Shown here: positions 58,037-64,000 of the stretch, one piece after another
Position numbering within the stretch: position 1 is the stretch's first letter
Layout: each line of letters opens with the position of its first letter
Origin: DATBLE01 sp963734065
GTDB lineage: Bacteria; Actinomycetota; Thermoleophilia; Gaiellales; Gaiellaceae
NCBI GenBank assembly: GCA_963734065.1
Contig: CAVTFN010000007.1
Location: 62,001 to 126,000, forward strand
Direction of reading: 5' to 3'
Length of the DNA stretch: 64,000 bases
Position numbers and translations under genes: made by a program
Notes under the pieces: generated by a model
Database searches by the model: none
What the model was told of the DNA's origin: nothing
Seen by the model: only the letters and a program-made list of their open reading frames with translations

Positions 58037-58903
58037 ATGCGGACGACCTGGAACGGATCGATCAGCTTCAGCCTGGTCACGATTCCCGTCGGGCTGGCGC
58101 CGGCGACGAAGCCGTCGGCGCGCGCCTCCGACGTCTCGTTCCGGCAGCTGCACGCCGAGTGCAAGACGCCGATCAAGAACCGCCGCTGGTGCCCGGTGCA
58201 CGAGCGCGAGGTCGAGAGCGACGAGATCGTGCGGGGCTGGGAGGTGGCGAAAGGGCAGTTCGTGATCGTCGACGACTCGGATCTGGAGGCGATCGAGCGG
58301 CAGAACACCTCCCGCTCGATCGACATCGAGCGGTTCGTCCCGCTCGACGAGGTCGACCCCGTCTATTTCGACCGCACGTACCTCCTCGTGCCTGCGGCCG
58401 CCGCAGCCGCGCTGCGACCGTACGTCCTGCTGCGCACCGTGCTCGCGGACGAGGGCGTCGGAGCGATCGGGCGTTTCGTCCTGTCCGGCAAGGAGAAGCT
58501 CTGCCTGATCCGGCCGAAGGGCGACGCGCTCGTGCTGGAGACCCTGTTCGTCGCCGAGGACGTCTACTCGCAGGCCGAGATCGACGAGGCCGCCGGGGAC
58601 GGCCAGGCGCCGAAGAAGGCCGAGCTCGATCTCGCGCGCCAGCTGGTCGACAGCCTCGTCGGCGAGTTCGACCCGCGCGAGCAGCTGACCAGCGAGTATC
58701 GCCAGGATTTGCGCAAGATGCTGGAGGCGAAGCTCGCCGGCCAGCCGATCGAGGAGCCGGAGGAGATCGAGGAAGCTCCGGTGATCGACATGATGGCCGC
58801 GCTCAAGCAGAGCGTCGCGGACGCGAAGCGGCGGAAGACGCCGGCGGAGGACGAACTGCCGGCCGCGAAGCCGCGGGCGAAGCGCGCGGCCTCCAAGCGC
58901 TGA
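58037..58903 (+). CDS. ku: Non-homologous end-joining protein Ku
   Basis: A 288-residue bacterial Ku that rings broken DNA ends. Typical features are TTWNGSISFSLVTIPVGLAP at the start, FRQLHAECKTPIKNRRWCPV, then EVAKGQFVIVDDSDLEAI and QLVDSLVGEFDPREQLTSEY. A C-terminal Lys/Arg/Ala-rich tail (AKPRAKRAASKR) may bind DNA. Ku usually works with LigD; no ligD is in the window, although the NAD-dependent ligA is 7 kb upstream. ATG at 58037. Confidence 0.94.
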   Translation: MRTTWNGSISFSLVTIPVGLAPATKPSARASDVSFRQLHAECKTPIKNRRWCPVHEREVESDEIVRGWEVAKGQFVIVDDSDLEAIERQNTSRSIDIERFVPLDEVDPVYFDRTYLLVPAAAAAALRPYVLLRTVLADEGVGAIGRFVLSGKEKLCLIRPKGDALVLETLFVAEDVYSQAEIDEAAGDGQAPKKAELDLARQLVDSLVGEFDPREQLTSEYRQDLRKMLEAKLAGQPIEEPEEIEEAPVIDMMAALKQSVADAKRRKTPAEDELPAAKPRAKRAASKR

Positions 58904-58974
58904 GCGGATCGACCTCCTCTGCGATGAGGGGGCGAGGATGCCGTCGACTACCGGGACGGTGTCGACTGACTGCC

Positions 58975-59048
58975 TGTGGACGGATTGTCACGCTCCTGTA
59001 GGGGGTCTTATACCCCTACCCATACGCCTTCGTGGCGATTCGTCCACA
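58975..59048. ncRNA. Candidate structured RNA or cruciform element
   Basis: Three nested stems: TGTGGACG (58975-58982) with CGTCCACA (59041-59048); CACG (58989-58992) with CGTG (59031-59034); and GTAGGGG (58998-59004) with CCCCTAC (59013-59019). The nesting in 74 bases is more than expected by chance to the eye, and the internal loops resemble each other (GATTG and GCGATT). It could be a small RNA, a large operator or a decayed mobile element. Strand is undetermined. Confidence 0.35.
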
Positions 59049-59115
59049 GTGCCTCGACCACCGAACGAGCAGGGAGTTTGCGCCGTCGGTGGATGAATCG
59101 TTGCGCTTTCGAACC

Positions 59116-59128
59116 GGGGTCTGACCCC
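59116..59128 (+). repeat. Half copy of the palindromic element
   Basis: GGGGTCTGACCCC is identical to the right arm, plus one base, of the rpsQ copy. It stands without a left arm in non-coding DNA and may be a relic. Confidence 0.6.
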
Positions 59129-59280
59129 CGTAGTGACGCTTCTGCCCGTGTCTCGAGAAGCCGACGCGCAGGAATTCTGCGGCGCCCACGTCCACGGGAT
59201 TCGGCCGCTGATGCGTGATCCGGCGCCGTTGTGGGCGGAGCGGGCGGAGCGGGCGGGCGAAGAACAGCCCGCGAGAGAGT

Positions 59281-59297
59281 CCCGCGGGTTCCGCGGG
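59281..59297 (-). terminator. Terminator hairpin of the small HTH gene
   Basis: CCCGCGG and CCGCGGG form a perfect 7-bp stem with a GTT loop, three bases beyond the stop of the reverse-strand gene at 59301. Confidence 0.5.
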
Positions 59298-59300
59298 GGC

Positions 59301-59471
59301 CTAGTGCTTTGCGGGCGTCGCGCCGATCGCCTGGAGCTGCGCCGCGAACAGGCTCTTGTCGATCTTGCCCTGGTAGATCGGGACGCCTTCCTGCACGCAG
59401 ACACGGATCACTTCCGTGCGGTCGATCCCGAGCTCCTTCGACAGCTCCTCAGGCGTTAGATGGTTCGGCAT
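59301..59471 (-). CDS. Small helix-turn-helix protein
   Basis: A 56-residue protein: MPNHLTPEELSKELGIDRTE followed by VIRVCVQEGVPIYQGKIDKS. The order helix, turn (ELGIDRTEVIRVC), helix and a short wing-like end (GVPIYQGKID) suggests a minimal DNA-binding protein of the type used as a Lsr2/MerR-like or excisionase-like small regulator; the family is not identified with certainty. The ATG at 59471 has a strong GGAAGGAG five bases before it. The open frame continues upstream into tandem repeats but those residues are artefactual. Sits just downstream of the repeat arrays at 59489-59634. Confidence 0.7.
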   Translation of the reverse strand: MPNHLTPEELSKELGIDRTEVIRVCVQEGVPIYQGKIDKSLFAAQLQAIGATPAKH

Positions 59472-59488
59472 GACGCTCCTTCCCCGAT

Positions 59489-59571
59489 GATGAGCACAGA
59501 GAGGGACTGGCCCAGTCGATGAGCACGGAGAGGGACTGGCCCAGTCGATGAGCACGGAGAGGGACTGGCCC
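59489..59571. repeat. Tandem repeat, 29-nt unit, about 2.9 copies
   Basis: Units start at 59489, 59518 and 59547 with the pattern GATGAGCACGGAGAGGGACT followed by GGCCCAGTC. The first unit differs by one base (A for G). Each full unit contains a GACTGG-C-CCAGTC palindrome. The third unit runs into the palindromic element at 59561. Confidence 0.85.
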
Positions 59572-59585
59572 GACGGGCCTGTCCC
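59561..59585 (+). repeat. Palindromic element, copy 7 (non-coding, variant)
   Basis: GGGACTGGCCC, loop GAC, GGGCCTGTCCC, with one central T-T mismatch. Same architecture as the coding copies but one base pair shorter. It joins two tandem arrays. Confidence 0.75.
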
Positions 59586-59634
59586 CGGTTCCGTTTCCTG
59601 TCCCCGGTTCCGTTTCCTGTCCCCGGTTCCGTAG
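59578..59634. repeat. Tandem repeat, 19-nt unit, three copies
   Basis: Three units of CCTGTCCCCGGTTCCGTTT at 59578, 59597 and 59616, the last ending GTAG. The unit begins with the right arm of the palindromic element (CCTGTCCCC), so it seems to have grown from that element. The surrounding 350-base gap 59472-59821 contains no other feature I recognise. Confidence 0.85.
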
Positions 59635-59821
59635 ATACGAAGAACCCACCGGCGCACAGCTGTCGATTGACGCTGGGCCGATGGGCTCGATGAAAGCCTT
59701 CCGGTTGTCGGTGCGGGAGATCAGAGGTCCCGCTCCTCCGAGCAAAGCATGTCTCCTTCAGAATACTCCCCCGGACCGACGGGCTCAAACGCCTCGCGGC
59801 CGAGAGAATTTCCAGCCGCTG

Positions 59822-60566
59822 TCAAACGGGGTTGCGCAGCTCGACGAACTCCCACTCCACGCCGAAGCGCTCCGCGAGTCGCGCCGCGAGCGCCTGCACG
59901 CCGAGCCGCTCGGTGGCGTAGTGGCCGGCGGCGACGAACGTGATCCCGAGCTCGCGGGCGAGGTGGAGGCTCGGCTCCTCCGGCTCACCCGTGAGGAACA
60001 GGTCGTAGCCCATCGCCGCAGCCTCCGCGAGGTACCGGCCGCCGCCGCCGGAGACGATCGCGACCCGCCGGACCTCCCCGTGGACCGTCCTCGAACACCA
60101 GCGGATCGGGCGAGATCCGCTCGCGGACACGCGCGAGGAACCCGTCGACGGGCTCCGGGACCGGGAGCCGGCCGCCCACGCCGATCCCGGCGACTGGTCC
60201 TTCGACCTCGAGCCCGAGCTCGCCCGCCAGGAGCGCGTTGTTGCCGACCTCCGGATGGGCGTCGAGCGCGAGGTGGTACCCGGCGAGCGTCAGGTCGGCC
60301 TCGAACAACGCCTCCAGCCGCCGCCGCATCCGTGCGTCGATCACGCGCGGCTCGCCGTCCCAGAGCAGCCCATGATGCACGACCACGAGCTGAGCGCCCG
60401 CGGCGGCCGCGCGCTCGAACAGCTCGAGCGACGACGAAACGGCGCACACGATCTTCGAAACGTCCGCGGCCCCGGCCACCTGCATGCCCTGCGGCCCGTA
60501 GTCGCTGAACGAGTCCAGGTCGAGCAGCTCCGCCGCGTACTCGAGGATCTCGTCGCGCCGCGCCAT
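59822..60566 (-). pseudogene. Nif3/DUF34-family dinuclear metal protein, frameshifted
   Basis: The two halves of one Nif3-like protein lie in different frames. The N-terminal half (from ATG 60566) has SFSDYGPQGMQVAG and the metal motif VVVHHGLLWDG, and runs to LVFEDG. The C-terminal half continues with VRRVAIVSGGGGRYLAEAAA, the segment MGYDLFLTGEPEEPSLHLAR and the second metal motif GHYATERLGVQ. One surplus base near 60089-60090 (a GG on the coding strand) accounts for the break: total length 745 bases is 248 codons plus one. Corrected length would be about 247 residues. Either a real disruption or a sequencing error. The family is linked to metal-dependent or GTP cyclohydrolase-like reactions, not settled. 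Confidence 0.8.
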
Positions 60567-60611
60567 CGGAGAGCGATTGTGTCAGCCGCTCGGATACCCT
60601 GTATCCCGCCT

Positions 60612-60685
60612 CGGGGTGTGGCGCAGCCTGGTAGCGCGCTCCGTTCGGGTCGGAGAGGTCCCCGGTTCAAATCCGGGCACCCCGA
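60612..60685 (+). tRNA. tRNA-Pro (anticodon CGG)
   Basis: A complete cloverleaf: acceptor CGGGGTG with CACCCCG and discriminator A; D arm GCGC-AGCCTGGTA-GCGC; anticodon arm CTCCG-TTCGGGT-CGGAG with anticodon CGG; T arm CCCGG-TTCAAAT-CCGGG. CCA is not encoded (TTA follows). Reads CCG codons, which are abundant in this GC-rich genome. Confidence 0.97.
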
Positions 60686-60698
60686 TTACGCGGGGAAA

Positions 60699-60733
60699 GC
60701 CGGTCGCGACGATTTTGTTCTCGCGCGACCGGC
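60699..60733 (+). terminator. Terminator-like hairpin after tRNA-Pro
   Basis: GCCGGTCGCG (60699-60708) and CGCGACCGGC (60724-60733) form a perfect 10-bp stem with a 15-base loop. A second hairpin CACGCGC-GAA-GCGCGTG lies at 60743-60759. The DNA to 60931 carries a segment (about 60757-60795) resembling the rpoC downstream region and no gene. Confidence 0.6.
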
Positions 60734-60924
60734 GCCCTGCCTCACGCGCGAAGCGCGTGGGCAGAACCCCTGGTTCCCCCGCGGGCCCCCTCCTTGCGAG
60801 CCGACGATCAGGTCGGATTGCTCTCGGAGCCGGCGACTGTGATTGCGATCCCGATGCCCGCGCACCCTTGGGCCGTATCGAGCCGCTGCCGCCATGTCGG
60901 CAGCGGCGACGATTCTTAGGTTCC

Positions 60925-60941
60925 TCTCAGCGTGTTCTCAG
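60925..60941 (+). promoter_or_regulatory. Direct repeats, OmpR-type binding site candidate
   Basis: TCTCAG at 60925-60930 and again at 60936-60941, 11 bases apart, the spacing used by OmpR/PhoB-family regulators. They lie just before a -10-like TAGATT (60952-60957) that is six bases from the ATG at 60964. Confidence 0.4.
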
Positions 60942-61346
60942 GCGCGGTGCCTAGATTCGCGGCATGGACATCCGACCGAACCTCATGCCTCCCGACGGCT
61001 TCCGCGGTGGCGGCACTCCCTTTCGTTGCCGACCAGGTCGGCGGCGGTGGGCCTGGCACGCTTGCCTGGGTGATCTTCGCGCTCGTGCTCGTGTTGCTCC
61101 TGCTCGCGATCGCTTCGCTCGCCATCGACGCCTACCACCGCAGACGTACCTCGCAGCCTGTTGCTGCGCAGGCAGTCGCCGCTCCGACGCCTGCGACGAG
61201 TGAGGCGCTGGCGGCGCTCGACGCTCGCTACGCCCGCGGGGAGATTCCGCGCGCCGACTTACCTGTAGGCCCGGGACGACCTGCGCGGGACGGCGGAGGT
61301 GACGACGCAGGTGATTCCGCCGAACGCGGAGCCGGAGCCGGCCTAG
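60932..61346 (+). pseudogene. Small SHOCT-domain membrane protein, apparently decayed
   Basis: The middle frame encodes a transmembrane helix (LAWVIFALVLVLLLLAIASL), a basic stop-transfer region and the first half of a SHOCT domain (EALAALDARYARGEIPRAD). The second half, ARDDLRGTAEV, lies in another frame after a one-base surplus near 61259 and is also preceded by a TAG at 61266-61268 where an amino acid is expected. At the 5' end, the ATG at 60964 that fits the -10 box is in yet another frame, while GTG 60932 is in frame. SHOCT segments are about 30-residue oligomerisation motifs ending many small actinobacterial proteins. More than one lesion suggests true decay. Confidence 0.5.
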
Positions 61347-61391
61347 CATCGACCCGCGCACGCGTCCCCGGCACCAGGTAAACCTGGGCAG

Positions 61392-62063
61392 GTGAGCCTG
61401 CGCGCCGTTCTCTTCGACGTCGACTTCACCCTGGCCAGGCCGGGGCCCGACCTCGGCCCCGAGGGGTACCGCAAGCTGGGCGAGCGGTACGGGTTGGCGC
61501 TCGACCCCGCTCGGTACCCGGAGGCGAGGGCGGCTGCGGTCGCCACGCTCGAGCGGCACCCCGAGCTCCGTCACGACGAGGAGCTCTGGTTCGCGTTCAC
61601 CGAGCGGATCGTCCGCGGGATGGGCGGCGACGCCGACGCCGCGCGCGACCTGGCGATCGAGATGACGCTGGCCTGGGAGCGACACGAGAACTTCGACCTC
61701 TACGACGACGTGCTGCCCGTGCTCGGACGGCTGCGGGCGCTCGGGTTGAGGCTCGGACTCGTCTCGAACGGGGGCCGCGAGATCTCCGAGTTCGTCGCCC
61801 ATCACCGGCTCGAGGTCGACTGCGCGATCGCCTCGCGTGCGCACGGCTGGACGAAGCCGCACGGGTCGATCTTCCTCGCCGCGCTCGACCTGATCGGGGT
61901 CGTCCCTGCGGAGGCGGCGATGGTCGGCGACTCGGTCGAGGACGACATCGAGGGCGCGGCCGCGCTCGGCATGCAAACGGTGCTGGTCGACCGCGAAGGC
62001 GGCCGTGGGGAGGGGTTGCCCGATCTCTGGAGGCTTCCCGCGGCCCTGGGGCTAGAGCCCTAG
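61392..62063 (+). CDS. HAD-superfamily hydrolase
   Basis: A 223-residue HAD protein. Motif I FDVDFTLARP (D9, D11), motif II LVSNGG, motif III lysine in GWTKPHGSIF and motif IV MVGDSVEDDIEGAAALGM are intact. The four-helix cap fits the subfamily IA group, which includes 5'-nucleotidase-like and REG-2-like members; the substrate is unknown. GTG at 61392 follows GGGCAGG. Its end overlaps the convergent CoA-transferase gene by 12 bases. Confidence 0.88.
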   Translation: MSLRAVLFDVDFTLARPGPDLGPEGYRKLGERYGLALDPARYPEARAAAVATLERHPELRHDEELWFAFTERIVRGMGGDADAARDLAIEMTLAWERHENFDLYDDVLPVLGRLRALGLRLGLVSNGGREISEFVAHHRLEVDCAIASRAHGWTKPHGSIFLAALDLIGVVPAEAAMVGDSVEDDIEGAAALGMQTVLVDREGGRGEGLPDLWRLPAALGLEP

Positions 62064-63008
62064 CTCCGCCCGCCAGGCCTCTGTGTGCTCGCCCAGCGCG
62101 GGGGCGGGTCGGGCGGCGGGCTCGCCGGCGAACTCCGCGGCGGCCTCCTCGATCGTCCGGACCGGCCCGGCCGAGACGTCCTCGCCGTCCATGAGCTCGA
62201 GCCACTCGGCGAGGGGCCGCGCGGCGATCGCTTCCGCCAGCGCCACCGCGACGGCTTCCTGGTCGGGATCGAACTGACGCTCCGCCAGCTCCGGGCGTCC
62301 GACGACCTCGCAGAGCCGCTGCCAGAACTTCGGCTCCAGCGCGCCGACGGTCAGCCAGCGGCCGTCCGCGGTCGGGTAGATCCGGTAGCACGCAGCCCCG
62401 CCCGTCAGCAGGCGCTCGGGCGGACCCTCGAGCCGGTGGGCGACGAAGCGGTGAGACCCGTGCGTCATCGAGACCACCACGTGGACGCCACGTCCGTTCC
62501 GCTCCCGCTCGAGGAGCGCCGCGACCACCTCGAGCGCGGCCGAGAGGCTGCCGGCGGCGAGGTCGGCGACCTGCGTGGGCGGCATCGCCGGCGCGGTGTC
62601 GGCCAGCACGCCCGCCCAGCCCAGGTAGTTGACGTCGTGCCCGGCACGCTGCTCGTGCCGGTTCCCGACCCCGAAGCCTGTGATCGAGCAGAGCACTGCC
62701 GTCTCGGGCACGACCACCCCGAGCCGCTCGATCACCCCGGGCCGGAAGCCCTCCAGGACCACGTCGGCGCGGGCGCAGAGGGCGTTGGCCAGCGCCAGCC
62801 CCTCCTCGGACTTCAGGTCGCAGACGACCGACTCCTTGCCGGCGTTGACGGCGTCGTGCCACGCAGGGGCGGTCGGCCGCATCGGATCGCCCTGCGGCGG
62901 CTCGATCCGGACGACCCGGGCCCCCAGCCGCGCGAGCTCGCGGCTCGCGAACGGCCCCGGCAGGTACCAGGTGAAGTCGACCACGAGCGTTCCTGTGAGG
63001 GGTTGCAC
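62052..63008 (-). CDS. CaiB/BaiF-family CoA-transferase or alpha-methylacyl-CoA racemase
   Basis: A 318-residue class III CoA enzyme. LVVDFTWYLPGPFASRELAR and VVRIEPPQGDPMR form the CoA-binding start; VCDLKSEEG and VLEGFRPGVIERLG follow. The segment RAGHDVNYLGWAG with H124 and D125 is the position of the racemase catalytic histidine in alpha-methylacyl-CoA racemase, favouring that subgroup over formyl-CoA transferases. GTG at 63008. It diverges from a TetR gene and may be its target; with the acyl-CoA synthetase 5 kb away it suggests branched fatty acid or sterol-like side-chain breakdown, though this link is inference. At 318 residues it is short of the 360 or so common in racemases. Confidence 0.85.
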   Translation of the reverse strand: MQPLTGTLVVDFTWYLPGPFASRELARLGARVVRIEPPQGDPMRPTAPAWHDAVNAGKESVVCDLKSEEGLALANALCARADVVLEGFRPGVIERLGVVVPETAVLCSITGFGVGNRHEQRAGHDVNYLGWAGVLADTAPAMPPTQVADLAAGSLSAALEVVAALLERERNGRGVHVVVSMTHGSHRFVAHRLEGPPERLLTGGAACYRIYPTADGRWLTVGALEPKFWQRLCEVVGRPELAERQFDPDQEAVAVALAEAIAARPLAEWLELMDGEDVSAGPVRTIEEAAAEFAGEPAARPAPALGEHTEAWRAELGL

Positions 63009-63014
63009 GCTCTT

Positions 63015-63044
63015 TACTATGGGCGAGCCTTGACTGACCGGTCA
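63015..63044. promoter_or_regulatory. TetR promoter with overlapping operator
   Basis: TACTAT at 63015-63020 serves as -10 for the TetR gene, whose TTG starts at 63030, giving a leader of about three bases. The perfect palindrome TGACCGGTCA (63035-63044), extended by TTGAC at 63030, covers the first TetR codons. This is a typical TetR-family site and indicates autoregulation plus control of the divergent CoA-transferase. Confidence 0.55.
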
Positions 63045-63629
63045 ATCGCGCAGGAGGAGAAACGCCGGCTGCTCCTCGACGCCGCCGTCCGCGTGTTCGC
63101 GCGCAGCGGCTACCACGACTGCCGGGTCGGCGACATCACCGAGGAGGCGGGCGTCGCCCACGGGCTCCTCTACCACTACTTCAAGTCGAAGGACGAGGTG
63201 CTGGAGGCGGTATTCCGGGACGCCTGGGGCGATGTGCTCGAAGCGTTCCGCGGAATCGAGGAGTCCGACGAGACGCCGCGCGAGCAGCTGAGCCACGCGG
63301 CCGCCATCCTGCTGCGGTCCTGGCGGCGCGACCCCGATCTCGTCCGGGTGCTCGTCCGCGAGATCGGCCGAACGCCGCAGGTGCAGACGAAGGCCGACCA
63401 GTTCGGCCGAGCGTTCACGTCGATCGAGCGGATCGTCGCGCGCGGCCAGGAGCAGGGCGTCTTCCGCTCCGATCTCGACCCCCGCCTGCTCGCGTGGATC
63501 TTCTACGGCGCAATCGAGGAGATCCTCACCGGCTGGGTCCTCGGCCAGCTGCCGGACGGCGACGGCGACGTGGAACGCGCGGAGCGGACCGTGGTCGACG
63601 TCGTCTGCGAGGGGATGGCGGTCCGCTGA
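63030..63629 (+). CDS. TetR-family transcriptional regulator
   Basis: A 199-residue repressor. The N-terminal HTH is clear: RLLLDAAVRVFARSGYHDCR, then VGDITEEAGVAHGLLYHYFK with the recognition helix GLLYHYF and SKDEVLEAVF after it. The C-terminal helices form the ligand and dimer domain (RTPQVQTKADQFGRAF, ILTGWVLGQLPDG); this C-terminal type resembles regulators of fatty-acid metabolism (FadR/YsiA-like). The TTG at 63030 is the only start in the right place; the frame is open far upstream as a shadow of the CoA-transferase. The stop TGA overlaps a CTG that may start the next gene. Confidence 0.9.
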   Translation: MTDRSIAQEEKRRLLLDAAVRVFARSGYHDCRVGDITEEAGVAHGLLYHYFKSKDEVLEAVFRDAWGDVLEAFRGIEESDETPREQLSHAAAILLRSWRRDPDLVRVLVREIGRTPQVQTKADQFGRAFTSIERIVARGQEQGVFRSDLDPRLLAWIFYGAIEEILTGWVLGQLPDGDGDVERAERTVVDVVCEGMAVR

Positions 63630-64000
63630 CCTTCCGGCGCTCGACCGTTTGGATCCTCGGGCTCGGAGCGTTCGGGCTCGCCTTCTCGTTGACGATCACG
63701 GCGACCTGCCTGCCGTTCATCCTCAGCAAGTTCACCGATTCGACCGCGCTGATCGGCGTGATCCTCGGGGCCGAAGGCGTCTTCGCCCTCGTCGTCTCGC
63801 CGGTGATCGGCCCGTGGAGTGACTCGTTCCACACGCCGCTCGGCCGTCGCCGGCCATTCATGCTCGCCGCGCTCGGGCCGCTCGGCTTCTGCCTTCTGAT
63901 GATGCCCTTCATGCCGAACATCTGGACGGTCACTCTGGTCGTGCTGGCGTTCTTCTTCGCCTACTACGTGTACGAGCCGCCCTATCGCGGGCTCTATCCC
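63626..64000 (+). CDS. MFS (SLC45/sucrose-type) transporter, truncated by the window end
   Basis: The first 125 residues of a membrane transporter running off the window. It shows hydrophobic helices (WILGLGAFGLAFSLTI, ALIGVILGAEGVFALVVSPV), the MFS loop GPWSDSFHTPLGRRRPF with the conserved G-x-x-x-D and basic residues, then FMLAALGPLGFCLLMM and a fourth helix. The RRRPF loop resembles SLC45-type sugar transporters, but the substrate is open. No ATG/GTG/TTG lies at the proper N-terminus; CTG at 63626 overlaps the TetR stop (CTGA) in the way GTGA and TTGA do elsewhere, so CTG may be the start. An internal TTG at 63689 would remove the first helix. Confidence 0.75.
   Translation, partial: MTFRRSTVWILGLGAFGLAFSLTITATCLPFILSKFTDSTALIGVILGAEGVFALVVSPVIGPWSDSFHTPLGRRRPFMLAALGPLGFCLLMMPFMPNIWTVTLVVLAFFFAYYVYEPPYRGLYP

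Larger units (their letters stand above)
58904..59300. other. Intergenic region after Ku with several inverted repeats
   Basis: No gene is supported in these 397 bases. A hairpin GTCGAC-TA-CCG / CGG-T-GTCGAC at 58943-58966 may terminate Ku. A larger nested structure lies at 58975-59048, a half palindromic element at 59116-59128 and a terminator for the small reverse-strand gene at 59281-59297. The part 59130-59280 shows nothing recognisable. Confidence 0.5.

Noticed and set aside
58904..59300. Small coding frames in the gap after Ku
   Set aside because: Short frames exist on both strands but none has a ribosome-binding site or recognisable sequence, and they cross the inverted repeats.
59489..59634. 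CRISPR array
   Set aside because: Units are directly adjacent with no unique spacers, only about three copies each, and no cas genes are present.

Overview
The window is about 64 kb of GC-rich chromosome that looks like a high-GC Gram-positive, probably Actinomycetota of the Thermoleophilia type. The clues are GTG/TTG starts throughout the ribosomal genes, a BTAD/SARP-type regulator, Ku, several leaderless-looking promoters and zinc-binding forms of S14, S4 and L36. The class-level placement is inference from gene style, not from a phylogeny.

Region 1 (1-15.5 kb) carries rplK-rplA, an L10-leader-like spacer, rplJ-rplL and then rpoB-rpoC. The rplJL and rpoBC blocks, usually adjacent, are separated by a reverse-strand AfsR/BTAD-NB-ARC-TPR regulator and a secreted Ala/Pro/Thr-rich protein. 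Region 2 (15.5-18.1 kb) holds a GAF-GGDEF diguanylate cyclase and a membrane protein with an N-terminal cysteine knuckle. Region 3 (18.1-38.7 kb) is one uninterrupted str-S10-spc-alpha run: rpsL, rpsG, fusA, tuf, rpsJ, rplC, D, W, B, rpsS, rplV, rpsC, rplP, rpmC, rpsQ, rplN, X, E, rpsZ, rpsH, rplF, R, rpsE, rpmD, rplO, secY, adk, map, rpmJ, rpsM, K, D, rpoA, rplQ. Most genes touch or overlap by 1-4 bases. infA is absent from its usual place, and rpsL appears to start with ATA.

Region 4 (38.7-64 kb) is housekeeping and accessory DNA: two tandem paralogous AAA-TPR-LuxR regulators; a class V aminotransferase convergent with clpP; an SRPBCC-ArsR pair with two visible operators; a cyclophilin lipoprotein overlapping truA head to head; a HAD phosphatase; ligA; a PBP4-type carboxypeptidase; a NarL-type response regulator; divergent 3D-domain and NlpC/P60 cell-wall proteins; an acyl-CoA synthetase divergent from Ku; a small HTH gene among repeats; a frameshifted Nif3-like gene; tRNA-Pro(CGG); a decayed SHOCT gene; a second HAD gene; a CaiB/BaiF CoA-transferase; a TetR regulator; and the start of an MFS transporter cut by the window edge.

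The most unusual feature is a family of short palindromic elements (about 27 nt, stem GGGNCNGNCCCC, 3-nt loop). Copies sit inside the dispensable tails of ribosomal proteins L10, S17 and S5, at the 3' ends of the aminotransferase and clpP genes, and directly on the rplQ stop codon. Every gene-associated copy is read in the same frame and gives a peptide of the form xG(Q/L)(T/S)P(E/K/T)G(S/T)(V/D)P. This resembles the protein-coding palindromic elements known from Rickettsia. It goes together with unusually long low-complexity extensions on many ribosomal proteins, above all about 210 extra residues at the N-terminus of S17.
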